Origin: VBCK01 sp035511515
Lineage (GTDB): Bacteria > Pseudomonadota > Gammaproteobacteria > Burkholderiales > Burkholderiaceae_F
Direction of reading: 5' to 3'
NCBI GenBank assembly: GCA_035511515.1
Contig: DATKFG010000063.1
Span: 1-64,000 of the forward strand
DNA: 64,000 nucleotides
In this document: positions 18,156-27,362 of the stretch, piece after piece
How positions within the stretch are numbered: the stretch's first letter is position 1
Layout: each line of letters starts with the position of its first letter
Notes under the pieces: generated by a model
Told to the model about the DNA's origin: nothing
Database searches by the model: none
Seen by the model: the letters and a program-made list of their open reading frames with translations, nothing else
Translations under genes and position numbers: made by a program

Positions 18156-18956
18156 ATGGATCGCGAATCGGAATCGAATCCGAGCCCGCAGCAGGCGCCC
18201 GCCCGTGTTCTGGTGGTCGACGACGACCCGCTGTCCAGCGCGATGCAGGCGCACCTGGTGTCCCTGCTGGGTCACCGCGCCATCGTCGAAACCGACGCCC
18301 GACAGGCCATCGAGCGCGCGCTGGCAGGCCAGTTCGACCTGATTCTGCTCGACCTGGGCATGCCGGGCTTGAACGGCTTCGAGGCCTTGCAACAACTCAG
18401 AAAGCGCGAGTTGGCCGAAAAGCGTCCCCCGGTTCCGGTGGTTGCGGTGACCGGCTATGCATCGGAACCGGACCGGTTGCGCTGCCTGATGGCCGGGTTC
18501 GCCGATCACGTGAGCAAGCCCATCCACGCCGACGCGTTCGAGGCTGCGTTGCGCCGCGCGCTCAGCCACTACGCCAGCGCCCGGGACCCATCGGCCGCCG
18601 ATACGCAGTCCGATGCCGACCGCCTGCGCGCGACGGTGCGGCGATTGTCGGACGCCAAGCCCCAGGATCGCAGCTTCGGGCCGACCGTGATGGAACGGTT
18701 CGCGCTGCGCTCGCAACAGCTGCTGGAAGCGATGCGCATGGCGCTGAACGAGCGCGATGCGGAGCAACTGGCCCGCAGCGCGCGGGCCATGAAGTCGTCG
18801 GCCGAGTTTCTGGGCGTGAACCGGCTTGCCGCCATGTGCGCCCAACTGGAGCAATTGATGCCGTCGCAACAGTGGAACGCGGCTGAGCAGCTGCTGGAAG
18901 ATATCGAACACGAGAACCAGGCGGTGCTGACCGTGCTGTTCGAGTCGGCCCGATGA
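18156..18956 (+). CDS. Response regulator receiver fused to a degenerate HPt domain
   Basis: The protein has 266 residues from the ATG at 18156. Residues 17-135 are a receiver domain with acidic pocket VVDDDP (20-25), phospho-acceptor Asp66 in LLDLGMPG, Thr99 and Lys121, so it should be phosphorylatable. Residues about 175-260 look like an HPt four-helix domain, but the phosphotransfer position reads ARAMKSSAEFLG where HPt domains have AHxLKGSSxxLG: His is replaced by Arg210. Phosphorelay through it seems lost. It overlaps the next gene at ATGA, implying translational coupling. Confidence 0.8.
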   Translation: MDRESESNPSPQQAPARVLVVDDDPLSSAMQAHLVSLLGHRAIVETDARQAIERALAGQFDLILLDLGMPGLNGFEALQQLRKRELAEKRPPVPVVAVTGYASEPDRLRCLMAGFADHVSKPIHADAFEAALRRALSHYASARDPSAADTQSDADRLRATVRRLSDAKPQDRSFGPTVMERFALRSQQLLEAMRMALNERDAEQLARSARAMKSSAEFLGVNRLAAMCAQLEQLMPSQQWNAAEQLLEDIEHENQAVLTVLFESAR

Positions 18957-19690
18957 GCAGCGGCGCGGCCGGCCGATCCGATCCCGGCGCCGAGGACGGC
19001 GACGCGAGCCAGGCTTGCGACGCGGAGCTGGTGTCGCACTTCGGCCACGCGCTTCGCACGCCGCTGAACTCGATTCTGGGCTTCGCGCAGATTCTCGCGC
19101 TGGACCGGTCCGAATCGTTGTCACCGGCGCAGAAAGAGCGGGTCGACCTGATCCAGGCGGCGGGCTGGCAGATGCTGCGGCTGATCGACGACATGGACGA
19201 GCTGTCCCGGATCGACACCGGCCGGGTGCAGATCGCGCTGACGGCCGTTGCACTGGAGCCGCTGATACGCGACAGCCTGGCCCAGGTGGGCAGCCAGGCC
19301 GCCACGAGCAGGATCGGCCTGAGGCCCGAGGGCGGTCTGGAGGCGACCGCGCAGGCCGAGCCGGCCCGGCTCAAACAGGCCCTGGTCAATCTGCTGGCCA
19401 GCGCGCTCCGATGCGGTCGGCCCGACGGCGTCCTTCAGATCGGCGTGCGGCGCGCCGGCGATCGGGTCACGATCTGGATCGGCGACCTCGGACACAGGAT
19501 GACGATCGAACAGCTGCGGCGCACGTTCGTCCCGCTGGATCGGCCTGAGCCGCAGCACCGGCCCGGCCAGGGCATCCAGATCGGGCTGGCGCTGGCACAA
19601 AAGCTGGTCGAGCGGATGGGCGGCCGCCTGTGCATCGAGGGCGGCGCGGCTTCGGGATGCGAGTTGCAGGTTGTGCTGCGGACGGCATGA
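18953..19690 (+). CDS. Soluble histidine kinase-like protein, eroded ATP site
   Basis: The protein has 245 residues with no membrane or sensor segment. A HisKA dimerisation helix holds FGHALRTPLNSILGF with the acceptor His32. The ATPase part is altered: the N box reads NLLASALRC, keeping Asn146 but with Ser150 where the second conserved Asn normally lies; the G1 box is DLGHRM in place of DxGxG; the G2 region is GQGIQIGLA. It may be a weak kinase, or a phosphatase or docking partner of the upstream receiver protein. ATGA overlaps join it to both neighbours. Confidence 0.75.
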   Translation: MSSGAAGRSDPGAEDGDASQACDAELVSHFGHALRTPLNSILGFAQILALDRSESLSPAQKERVDLIQAAGWQMLRLIDDMDELSRIDTGRVQIALTAVALEPLIRDSLAQVGSQAATSRIGLRPEGGLEATAQAEPARLKQALVNLLASALRCGRPDGVLQIGVRRAGDRVTIWIGDLGHRMTIEQLRRTFVPLDRPEPQHRPGQGIQIGLALAQKLVERMGGRLCIEGGAASGCELQVVLRTA

Positions 19691-22377
19691 AGGCGCTCTC
19701 CCGAGAGCCGGTGCGCCGGAGCGACTACCAGCCGCTCGAATTCCGCGTCGAGCGCGTTGCGCTGGGCTTCGACCTGGCCGTGGATTCGACCGAAGTGGAA
19801 GCGCAGCTGCACGTGCGGCGCGCCGACCACGGCGGCGGCGCCTCGCTGCGGCTGCATGGCGAGCAGCTGCAGCTGCTGTCGATCCGCCTGGACGGGCGCG
19901 AGCTGCGCGACAGCGAGTATCAGGTCGACGAGGCGGGCCTGTCGGTGAACACGGGCGACGCCGGCGCTTTCCTGCTCACGCTGCGCACCCGGATGGCGCC
20001 CGGCGCCAACACCGAGCTGCTGGGACTTTATGCGTCGTCCGACACGCTGCTCACCCAATGCGAAGCGCAGGGATTTCGCAGAATCACGTACTTTCCGGAT
20101 CGCCCGGACGTGCTGTCACGCTACACCGTCTGCTTGCGCGCCGATCGGCAGCGTTTCCCGGTGCTGCTGTCCAATGGCAACCTGGTCGAGCAGGGTCCGT
20201 TGCCCGATGGCCGGCATTTTGCGACCTGGGACGACCCGCATCCGAAACCGTGCTACCTGTTCGCGCTGGTGGCCGGGCGCCTGCAGTGCCGCGAATCCCG
20301 TCATGTAACGCGTTCGGGCCGCTCGGTGCATCTGCAGCTGTGGGCGGCCGAATCCGACCTGCCCCGCCTGGAGCACGCCCATCGTTGCCTGGAGCGCGCG
20401 ATCGTCTGGGACGAACAGCGTTTCGGCCTCGAGCTGGACCTGGACCGCTACATGGTCGTGGCGGTGCGGGACTTCAACTTCGGCGCGATGGAGAACAAGG
20501 GCCTGAATCTTTTCAGCACGCGCTACCTGCTGGCCGACCCGGCCATCGCGACGGACACCGATTATGCGGAAGTCGAGGCCGCGATCGGCCACGAATACTT
20601 CCACAACTGGACCGGCAACCGGGTGACCTGCCGCGACTGGTTCCAGCTGTCTCTGAAAGAGGGGCTGACCGTGTACCGCGAGCAGGAGTTCATGCGCGAC
20701 ATGTTCCAGCAGGCCTTCTCGGATCCGGCCTGCGCGCGATCGGCCTGCACCGTGCCCCGGATCGAGGCCATCCGCGCGCTGCGCTCGGCCCAGTTCGCCG
20801 AGGACTCCGGGCCGATGGCGCACCCGGTACGGCCCGACTCGTACCTGGAGATCAACAACTTCTACACGGCCACCGTCTATCGCAAGGGCGCCGAGCTGGC
20901 GCGAATGCTGGCCACCCTGACCGGCCCGGCGACGTTTCGACGCGGCTTCGAGCAGTTCATCGCGCGCTGCGACGGCAGCGCCGTCACCTGCGAGGACTTC
21001 GTCGGTTCGATCGCCGCCGCGGCCGGGCGCGATCTGAGCCAATTCATGCTCTGGTATGCGCAGGCCGGTACGCCACGCGTTGCAGTCAGCCCGCTGTACG
21101 ACGACGCCACCGGCTCGCTGGAGCTGACTTTCGTCCAGAGCTGCCCGCCCACGCCCGGGCAGCCCGACAAGGAACCGTTCCTGATCCCGCTGGCCATCGG
21201 TTTGCACGGCCCCGACGGCGCCCAACTTGCGGTCCGCACCGACCCGAATGCCCCCGGCGATGCCACCTGCGTGCTGGAGCTCAGCGAGCCGGTGCAGTCG
21301 TTCCGTTTCTTCGGCGTGCCGCCCGGCGCCGTTCCATCGCTGCTGCGCGACTTTTCGGCACCTGTCATCGTCGAGTACCCGTACCAGGACGCCGACCTTG
21401 CGATGCTCGCGCAGCACGACGCCGATCCGTGCAACCGATGGGACGCGCTGCAGCGGCTGCTGCTCGGACATCTTTCGGCTGCGGTGGACGAATTCGAAAT
21501 AGGAGGCGACGCCAACCTGGACTCGGCCCTGGTCCTGCTGGTGCGGCGGACCTTGCTCGATGCCACGCTGGCGCCGGCCTTCCGCGAAATCGCGTTGCGG
21601 CTTCCCGTCGAGGCTCTGGTGGCGGAGACGCGCGCGATCGTCGTGCCCGATGCGGTTCGCCGCGCCCGGCTGCACCTTCAGCGCCTGCTGGCCAAGAGAC
21701 TGCACTCGGATTGGGAGGCGACGTACCGCTCGATGCACAGCGAAGGACTGTATCGCTCCGATCCGGTCCAGTGCGGCCGCCGCGCCCTGAAGAGCCTGGC
21801 CCTGGAGTACCTGGTGGCGAGCGAGGATCCGTCCGCGATCGAGCTGGCCCGCCGCCAGTTGGCGGGCTCGGACAATCTGACCGACCGCTACGCTGCGCTC
21901 GCCGCGCTGGTGAACAGTCGCTCGCCGGACAAGGCCGGGTTGCTGCTGCAGTTCGCGCGCGAATGGCACGGCGAGCCGCTGCTGATGAACAAGTGGCTCA
22001 ATGTGCAGGCCACCGCGGTGCGCCAGAGCGGCGAGCCGCCCGTGCTGGAGCGGGTGCGCACGCTGCTGCGCCACAGCGCCTATTGCGAGCACGATCCGCA
22101 GGCCGTGGAGGCGCTGGTGGTGGCGTTCTGCACCGACAACGCAGCCGAGTTTCACGAGGCCGACGGATCGGGTTACGCGTTCTGGCTCGAGCAGGTCGCG
22201 CGGCTGGACCAGATCAACCCGATCGTTGCAGCGCGCGTGGCCCGCGCGCTGAGCCGCTGGCGCCGCTTTACGCCGGACCGCCAGCGCCTGATGAGCCGGG
22301 CGCTGCACGAAATGGCCGCGCGCCCGTCGTTGTCCTGTGACGTGCGCGAAGTCATCGGGCGGGCGCTGGCGGCTTGA
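19687..22377 (+). CDS. pepN: Aminopeptidase N
   Basis: The protein has 896 residues from the ATG at 19687, which overlaps the previous stop. M1 family hallmarks: the exopeptidase motif GAMEN (266-270) and zinc site HEYFH-x18-E (His302, His306, Glu325) in HEYFHNWTGN. It removes N-terminal residues from peptides in the cytoplasm. Length matches the E. coli-type enzyme (about 870). The C-terminal half is the usual helical bowl. The overlap with the kinase-like gene is notable, as pepN is not normally linked to two-component genes. Confidence 0.93.
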   Translation: MKALSREPVRRSDYQPLEFRVERVALGFDLAVDSTEVEAQLHVRRADHGGGASLRLHGEQLQLLSIRLDGRELRDSEYQVDEAGLSVNTGDAGAFLLTLRTRMAPGANTELLGLYASSDTLLTQCEAQGFRRITYFPDRPDVLSRYTVCLRADRQRFPVLLSNGNLVEQGPLPDGRHFATWDDPHPKPCYLFALVAGRLQCRESRHVTRSGRSVHLQLWAAESDLPRLEHAHRCLERAIVWDEQRFGLELDLDRYMVVAVRDFNFGAMENKGLNLFSTRYLLADPAIATDTDYAEVEAAIGHEYFHNWTGNRVTCRDWFQLSLKEGLTVYREQEFMRDMFQQAFSDPACARSACTVPRIEAIRALRSAQFAEDSGPMAHPVRPDSYLEINNFYTATVYRKGAELARMLATLTGPATFRRGFEQFIARCDGSAVTCEDFVGSIAAAAGRDLSQFMLWYAQAGTPRVAVSPLYDDATGSLELTFVQSCPPTPGQPDKEPFLIPLAIGLHGPDGAQLAVRTDPNAPGDATCVLELSEPVQSFRFFGVPPGAVPSLLRDFSAPVIVEYPYQDADLAMLAQHDADPCNRWDALQRLLLGHLSAAVDEFEIGGDANLDSALVLLVRRTLLDATLAPAFREIALRLPVEALVAETRAIVVPDAVRRARLHLQRLLAKRLHSDWEATYRSMHSEGLYRSDPVQCGRRALKSLALEYLVASEDPSAIELARRQLAGSDNLTDRYAALAALVNSRSPDKAGLLLQFAREWHGEPLLMNKWLNVQATAVRQSGEPPVLERVRTLLRHSAYCEHDPQAVEALVVAFCTDNAAEFHEADGSGYAFWLEQVARLDQINPIVAARVARALSRWRRFTPDRQRLMSRALHEMAARPSLSCDVREVIGRALAA

Positions 22378-22453
22378 GGGGGCAACGCGCGCGTAAACTC
22401 GGATCGAAGACAGGTCGGTGCGACCCGGGGCGCGCCGCAGGAGGAACTGGCCG

Positions 22454-23671
22454 ATGCCGTCGCTGAGAGTCCTGATCGCGCAGGGCGGGGGCCCGACCGC
22501 GGTGATCAACCAGTCGCTGGCCGGCGTCGTCTTCGCCGCCCATCACGGCTGCGCAATCGACACCGTGTATGGCGCCCGGCACGGCGTGCGCGGCATCCTG
22601 AACGAAGATCTGGTCGACCTGTCGGACGAGTCGGCCGCCAGCCTGGAGGCGATCGCGCGCACACCCGGATCGGCGCTCGGATCCACGCGCGACAAGCCGG
22701 ACCTGCCTTACTGCCAGCAGATCCTGAAGGTTCTGAAGGCGCACGAGATCGCGCATTTCTACTACATCGGCGGCAACGACTCGGCCGACACGGTGCGCAT
22801 CGTCAGCGAGCAGGCGCGCGCCTCCGGCTATCCGCTACGTTGCATCCACATCCCGAAGACGATCGACAACGACCTGGTCGGCAACGACCATACGCCGGGC
22901 TTTCCGTCGGCGGCCCGCTTCGTGGTGCAGGCATTCATCGGGGCCAACCAGGACAATGCCTCGCTCACCGGCGTGTACGTGGCCGTGGTGATGGGGCGCC
23001 ACGCCGGGTTCCTGACCGCCGCCTCGGCGCTGGCGCGCAAGTTCGACGACGACGGGCCGCACCTGATCTACCTGCCGGAGCGCACGTTCGAGCCGGACCG
23101 GTTCGTGGCCGACGTGAAAGCGGTCCACGACCGCCTCGGCCGCTGCGTGATCGCGGTCTCCGAAGGCGTGCACGACGCGGCCGGCGTGCCCATCATCTCG
23201 AAGCTGGCTCCCGGCGCCGAGCGCGATCCGCACGGAAATGTGCAGCTGTCCGGGACCGGCGCGCTGGCCGACCTGCTGTGCGCGCAGATCCGCGACCGGC
23301 TCGGCATCAAGCGGGTGCGCGGCGAGACTTTCGGCTACCTGCAGCGCTCGTTTGCCGGCTGCGTGTCGGACGTCGACCAGCGCGAGGCCTTCGAGGCCGG
23401 TGAACGTGCGGTGCGCTTCGCGCTGTCGGGCGGGCGCGACGGCTCCGTCTCGCTCAAACGCGTGGGCCACTACGCGGTCGATTACGAACTGGCGCCGCTC
23501 GAGCAGGTCGCCGCCCGCACCCGCGTGATGGAAGACGACCTGATCGCCGCCTCGGGCACCGACGTGACCGATGCGTTTCGTGCCTACCTGCAGCCGCTGC
23601 TGGGCTCCGGCCTGCCGGAAGCGCACCGGCTGCGTGCGCCTGCCGTGCCCAGGCGCCTCAACGCGCGTTAA
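22454..23671 (+). CDS. pfp: 6-phosphofructokinase, pyrophosphate-dependent type
   Basis: The protein has 405 residues from the ATG at 22454 with AGGAGGAA upstream. The N-terminal phosphoryl-donor loop is QGGGPTAVINQS. The catalytic motif PKTIDND (134-140) has Lys where ATP-dependent enzymes have Gly, which marks the PPi type. GGNDSADT (106-113) and MGRHAGFLTAASAL also fit the family. It interconverts fructose 6-phosphate and fructose 1,6-bisphosphate with pyrophosphate, reversibly. Its 3' end overlaps the converging GT39-like gene by 14 bases. Confidence 0.88.
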   Translation: MPSLRVLIAQGGGPTAVINQSLAGVVFAAHHGCAIDTVYGARHGVRGILNEDLVDLSDESAASLEAIARTPGSALGSTRDKPDLPYCQQILKVLKAHEIAHFYYIGGNDSADTVRIVSEQARASGYPLRCIHIPKTIDNDLVGNDHTPGFPSAARFVVQAFIGANQDNASLTGVYVAVVMGRHAGFLTAASALARKFDDDGPHLIYLPERTFEPDRFVADVKAVHDRLGRCVIAVSEGVHDAAGVPIISKLAPGAERDPHGNVQLSGTGALADLLCAQIRDRLGIKRVRGETFGYLQRSFAGCVSDVDQREAFEAGERAVRFALSGGRDGSVSLKRVGHYAVDYELAPLEQVAARTRVMEDDLIAASGTDVTDAFRAYLQPLLGSGLPEAHRLRAPAVPRRLNAR

Positions 23672-25316
23672 GTTGGCGCGCCACTTCGACGATGGCGGCG
23701 TGCCGGACCCGGGCCACCACGGCCACGTCGAGCGCGTGCGGCTGCCCCGAGGCGAGCTCGCGCAACGCCGGCAACTGTTCCGGAACGAGCGCGACGTAGG
23801 CGCGCGAGCCGGGCTCGAGCTGCGCCAGGCGCGCGGCCAGGTCGGGCACCGGTTCAGCCGCACCGCGCGAATAAAAGCGCAACGAGGCCGGCGTCCTTGC
23901 GCCCCAGTACAGCAGCGCGCCGGGTCGAGCCGCCGCCTGCTGGCGCCACGCTGACACCGGCCCCGCGAACGAGCTTCCATGGGCGCGCTGCGGCGCCCAC
24001 CCGATGGCTCCGACGCAAACCACCGCGGCCGACGCAAACGCCAGCAGCAGCACGCCGCGCCGCCAGGGTCCTGGCTGCGCCGACCGCTGCGCCAGCTGCA
24101 ACCCCAGCAGCACGGCCAGCGGCGGCAACGCCGGCAGCACGTAGGTCCAGATCAGGTTGCGCGCGAACGTGAACACGACCAGCGGCGCCAGCGCCGCCAG
24201 CAGTGCAAACAGGCGCCCATCGTCGCGCCACCAGGCGCCCGCCCGGGCCAGCCAGGAGCGCACCGGCGGCGCCAGCGCCAACGCCGCGATGGACCACAGT
24301 CCGGCGGCGCCGGCCAGGTAGGCCCAGATCGTTCCGATCGGCTCCTGGTGCGCGTTGCCATAGCGGTCCCCGCTCCAGCCGGGCTGCAAAAACCGCATCA
24401 CGTGCTCGCCGACCAGGAAGTAATTCAGGAACCCGGGCGTGCGCTGCTCGGCCCACAGGTACCAGGGCAAACCGATCGCCGCGGCCAGCAGGCCGCCGCG
24501 GACCCACGGCAGCGCCTGCCCGATCGGGCGCCACCGCCGGCGCAACGCAGCCCAGATCGCGATCGGCAGCGCCACGTACAGGAACGCGACCGGCCCCTTG
24601 GCCAGCATCGCCAGGCCGGCGGCGATGAAGAACCCGTAGCGCCAGATCGCACGACCCGATCCGTCCACCACGGCGCGCTGGAACGCGACCATCATCCAGG
24701 CCGTGCAAAGGCCCAGCGCCGGGTCGGTCATCACGGCGCCATAGCCGATGAAAAAGCCGCTGGTGGAAAGGATCAGGCAGGACAGCAACGCGGCCAGGCC
24801 CTCTCCCTCTCCCCTTTCCCGCTGCGCGGATGCGGCGAGACCCTCACCCCCTCCCCTCTCCCGCTGCGCGGGCGAGGGGCGATCGGGCGCCTCTGAACTT
24901 CCCTCTCCCGCTTGCGGGAAAGGGGTTGGGGGTGAGGGTCGGCGCGCAAGGGCGGCCGCCCAGGTACCGCACAGCGCCAGCACTCCAAATCCGCACAGCA
25001 GCGACGGCAACCTGAGCGCGAACTCGTCCATTCCGAATACATACGTGGACGCGGCGCTCATCCATGCGTACAGCGGAGGCTTGGCCCAGAACGGCGTGCC
25101 GGGCGTTTCCTGGGGCGTGACCCAGTTGCCGGTCAGCCGCATCACGCGGGCGATCTCGGCGTAGCGCGCCTCGCTGGTGTCCATCAGTGGATACGCGCCC
25201 AGCGTGGCCAGGCGCACCGACAGCACCACGGCCAGCAGCGCCAGCAGCCAGCGCGCCGCCGGGCCGCGCGCAAACAGCCGCCGCATCGCGGACGGCTCGG
25301 CCGCAGCCGGGGTCAC
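23658..25316 (-). CDS. GT39/ArnT-like membrane glycosyltransferase with in-frame insertion
   Basis: The protein has 552 residues from a GTG at 25316 that overlaps the upstream stop (GTGA); an ATG at 25286 is the alternative. The N-terminal loop MDTSEARYAEIARVM carries the acidic residues of dolichyl-P-mannose/ArnT-type transferases, followed by about ten membrane segments and a soluble C-terminal domain. Such enzymes move a sugar from a polyprenyl phosphate to lipid A or protein at the periplasmic face. Between two membrane helices, about 50 residues rich in Pro/Gly/Glu/Arg are encoded by a repeat array. The frame stays open, so the product may still be functional. Confidence 0.8.
   Translation of the reverse strand: MTPAAAEPSAMRRLFARGPAARWLLALLAVVLSVRLATLGAYPLMDTSEARYAEIARVMRLTGNWVTPQETPGTPFWAKPPLYAWMSAASTYVFGMDEFALRLPSLLCGFGVLALCGTWAAALARRPSPPTPFPQAGEGSSEAPDRPSPAQRERGGGEGLAASAQRERGEGEGLAALLSCLILSTSGFFIGYGAVMTDPALGLCTAWMMVAFQRAVVDGSGRAIWRYGFFIAAGLAMLAKGPVAFLYVALPIAIWAALRRRWRPIGQALPWVRGGLLAAAIGLPWYLWAEQRTPGFLNYFLVGEHVMRFLQPGWSGDRYGNAHQEPIGTIWAYLAGAAGLWSIAALALAPPVRSWLARAGAWWRDDGRLFALLAALAPLVVFTFARNLIWTYVLPALPPLAVLLGLQLAQRSAQPGPWRRGVLLLAFASAAVVCVGAIGWAPQRAHGSSFAGPVSAWRQQAAARPGALLYWGARTPASLRFYSRGAAEPVPDLAARLAQLEPGSRAYVALVPEQLPALRELASGQPHALDVAVVARVRHAAIVEVARQLNAR
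24798..24939. repeat. Repeat array inserted in frame in the GT39-like gene
   Basis: Three GC-rich hairpin units lie in tandem: 24798-24838, 24841-24884 and 24901-24939. The middle unit begins CCCTCACCCCCTCCCC and is identical over about 44 bases to the left ends of the elements at 33337 and 41847. The right end GGGTTGGGGGTGAGGG is an imperfect inverted copy of that start. Translated, it supplies the Pro/Gly/Glu/Arg-rich insertion. Confidence 0.85.
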
Positions 25317-26290
25317 GGAATGATCACGCAGGAGCCGGTGGTGCGGCGCGCGGCCAGATCCTCGTGCGCCCGGGCAGCCTCGTCGAGGCGGTAGCGGCAG
25401 GTGACCTCGATCTTGATCTTGCCGCTGGTGACCATGTCGAACAGCTCCTTGGCACTGGCCTCGTAGCGGCTGCGCGGCACCAGGTGCGTGGCCAGCGTGG
25501 GCCGCGTAACGAACAGCGAGCCGCGGTCCGCCAGCACCTTCAGGTCCACCCCGGTCACCGGCCCCGAGGAGCTGCCGAAGCTCACCATCAGCCCGCGCGG
25601 CTGCAGGCAATCGAGCGACTTCAGCCAGGTGTCCTTGCCGACCCCGTCATACACGACCGGCACCTTAGTGCCCTTGGTGAGCTCCAGCACGCGGGCGACC
25701 ACGTCTTCCCGGGTGTAGTCGATCGTGGCCCAGGCGCCGTGCTCCTTCGCCAGGCGCGCCTTTTCCGGCGAACTGACCGTTCCGATCAACTTGACCCCGA
25801 GCGCGCGCGCCCACTGGCATGCGATCAGGCCCACGCCGCCGGCGGCCGCGTGAAACAGGATCGTCTCGTTGCCCTGCAACCGGTAGGTCTGGCGGAACAG
25901 GTACTGCACCGTCAGGCCCTTGAGCATCATCGAGGCGGCCTGTTCGAACCCGATCGATGCGGGCAGCTTCACCACCCGGTCGGCGCCGAGCACGTGCAGT
26001 CCGGCGTAAGAGCCCAGCGGCCCGCTCGCGTGCGCGACCCGATCGCCCGGCTTGAAGTCCTTCACGCCGGGGCCGACCGACTCGACTTCGCCCGCCCCCT
26101 CCAAGCCGATTCCGTGCGGAAGCGGCGCCTGGTACAGGCCGGTGCGATAGTAGGTGTCGATGAAATTGAGCCCGGCGGCATGCATCTTGAGCCGCACCTG
26201 CTCCGGTCCCGGGTCCGGCACGTCGAACTCGACGAGCTGCATGACCTCGGGTCCGCCATGGCGTTCAACCCGAATCGCCTGCGTCTTCAT
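25313..26290 (-). CDS. qorA: NADPH:quinone oxidoreductase (zeta-crystallin type)
   Basis: The protein has 325 residues from the ATG at 26290, with GGAGGAAC upstream. It is an MDR-superfamily member without the zinc-binding cysteines: GroES-like N-terminus with AAGLNFIDTYYRTGLY and GLEGAGEVESVG, and an NADPH-binding Rossmann motif HAAAGGVG. It reduces quinones by one electron with NADPH. The stop overlaps the start of the GT39-like gene, so the two share a transcript. The gene diverges from the GT2 gene. Confidence 0.9.
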   Translation of the reverse strand: MKTQAIRVERHGGPEVMQLVEFDVPDPGPEQVRLKMHAAGLNFIDTYYRTGLYQAPLPHGIGLEGAGEVESVGPGVKDFKPGDRVAHASGPLGSYAGLHVLGADRVVKLPASIGFEQAASMMLKGLTVQYLFRQTYRLQGNETILFHAAAGGVGLIACQWARALGVKLIGTVSSPEKARLAKEHGAWATIDYTREDVVARVLELTKGTKVPVVYDGVGKDTWLKSLDCLQPRGLMVSFGSSSGPVTGVDLKVLADRGSLFVTRPTLATHLVPRSRYEASAKELFDMVTSGKIKIEVTCRYRLDEAARAHEDLAARRTTGSCVIIP

Positions 26291-26393
26291 TCCGTTTGTT
26301 CCTCCGCTCGCCCGATCGCGCGCGCCCCTGAAATCGTCCGGGATAATACGCGCAGCCCGCACTGCGGCACTCAATCGACCCCCAAAGAACCCG

Positions 26394-27182
26394 ATGCCGC
26401 GCATCTCCGTTTACATCATCGCCTTCAACGAGGCCGACAAGATCGAGGCCGCGCTGCGCAGCGTACGGTGGGCCGACGAGATCGTCGTGGCCGATTCCTT
26501 CAGCACCGACGCAACAGTCGAAATCGCGCGCCGCTATACGGACCGGATCATCCAGGTGCCTTTCGAGGGCTTCGGCCAGCTTCGCAACGCGGTGCTGGCG
26601 CAACTGACCGGGGACTGGATCTTCAGCCTGGACTCCGACGAGCGCTGCACCGAGGCGGCCGCCGACGAGATCCGGCGCGTGGTGGCCGATCCGGCCGCAC
26701 GCGATGCCTACCTGATGCCGCGCCGAAACTTCGTGTTCGGCCGCTGGGTGCGCCACTCGGGCTACTTTCCCGATTTCCGCCAACCGCAGCTGTTCCGGCG
26801 CGGCTGCCTGCGCTACACCCAAGACGCCGTCCATGAGACCTACGTGCTGAGCGGCTCGCTGGGCGTGCTGCGCGAGCCGATCGCCCAGGTGCCGTTCCGC
26901 GACCTGGGCCAGATGCTGCACAAGATGCAGCGCTATTCGACGCTCGGCGTGCAGCGGCTGGGCCAGCGCGGCGTGAAGCCTTCGATGTGGCGCGCGCTGC
27001 TGCACGGCTGCGCGTCCTTCCTGCGGCACTATGTGCTCAAGCTCGGCGTACTCGATGGCTGGGCCGGGTTCGTGATCGCGTTCGCTAATTTCGAGGGTAC
27101 GTTTTACCGGTACGCCAAATACGTGGAGCGTCAGCGTCAGCTGGTTCGCGAGCCGCAACTTCCGCGCAGCTTCCGGGACTAA
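26394..27182 (+). CDS. GT2 family glycosyltransferase (LPS core type)
   Basis: The protein has 262 residues. GT-A fold: VYIIAFNEADKIEAALRSV at the N-terminus, ADEIVVADSFSTDAT, and the metal-binding site SLDSDERCT. Later FGRWVRHSGYFPDFRQPQLF and QDAVHETY match the WaaE/KdtX-like branch, which adds a glucose or heptose-type sugar to the lipopolysaccharide inner core. A GGATAATAC element at 26341 could be its -10. The acceptor is inferred from family, not shown. Confidence 0.82.
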   Translation: MPRISVYIIAFNEADKIEAALRSVRWADEIVVADSFSTDATVEIARRYTDRIIQVPFEGFGQLRNAVLAQLTGDWIFSLDSDERCTEAAADEIRRVVADPAARDAYLMPRRNFVFGRWVRHSGYFPDFRQPQLFRRGCLRYTQDAVHETYVLSGSLGVLREPIAQVPFRDLGQMLHKMQRYSTLGVQRLGQRGVKPSMWRALLHGCASFLRHYVLKLGVLDGWAGFVIAFANFEGTFYRYAKYVERQRQLVREPQLPRSFRD

Positions 27183-27362
27183 AGCCGACACGGTGTGAGT
27201 GACGTTGGGTCGCGCGAGCGGTCTTCTCGGGCCCCGCTCCCGGATATCCGTGGATGGCCAGTGGCCTTCCTGTCTTAAGGGGATGAGGGGCGCACGTGAT
27301 ATCGATTTGGACGATGTACAAGTACCATTTTTGAGCTACCTTGTTACATCCGCGATGAAATA

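Noticed and set aside
20116..22509. A 797-codon minus-strand frame opposite pepN
   Set aside because: Composition is Arg/Gly/His/Gln-rich without any motif, and pepN on the other strand has complete catalytic motifs.
24798..24939. Possible CRISPR array because of repeated units
   Set aside because: The units are unequal hairpins with no regular spacers, and the same sequence occurs as dispersed mobile elements.
25187..26836. A 549-codon plus-strand frame across the qorA and GT2 genes
   Set aside because: It crosses two real genes in other frames and shows no protein-like pattern.
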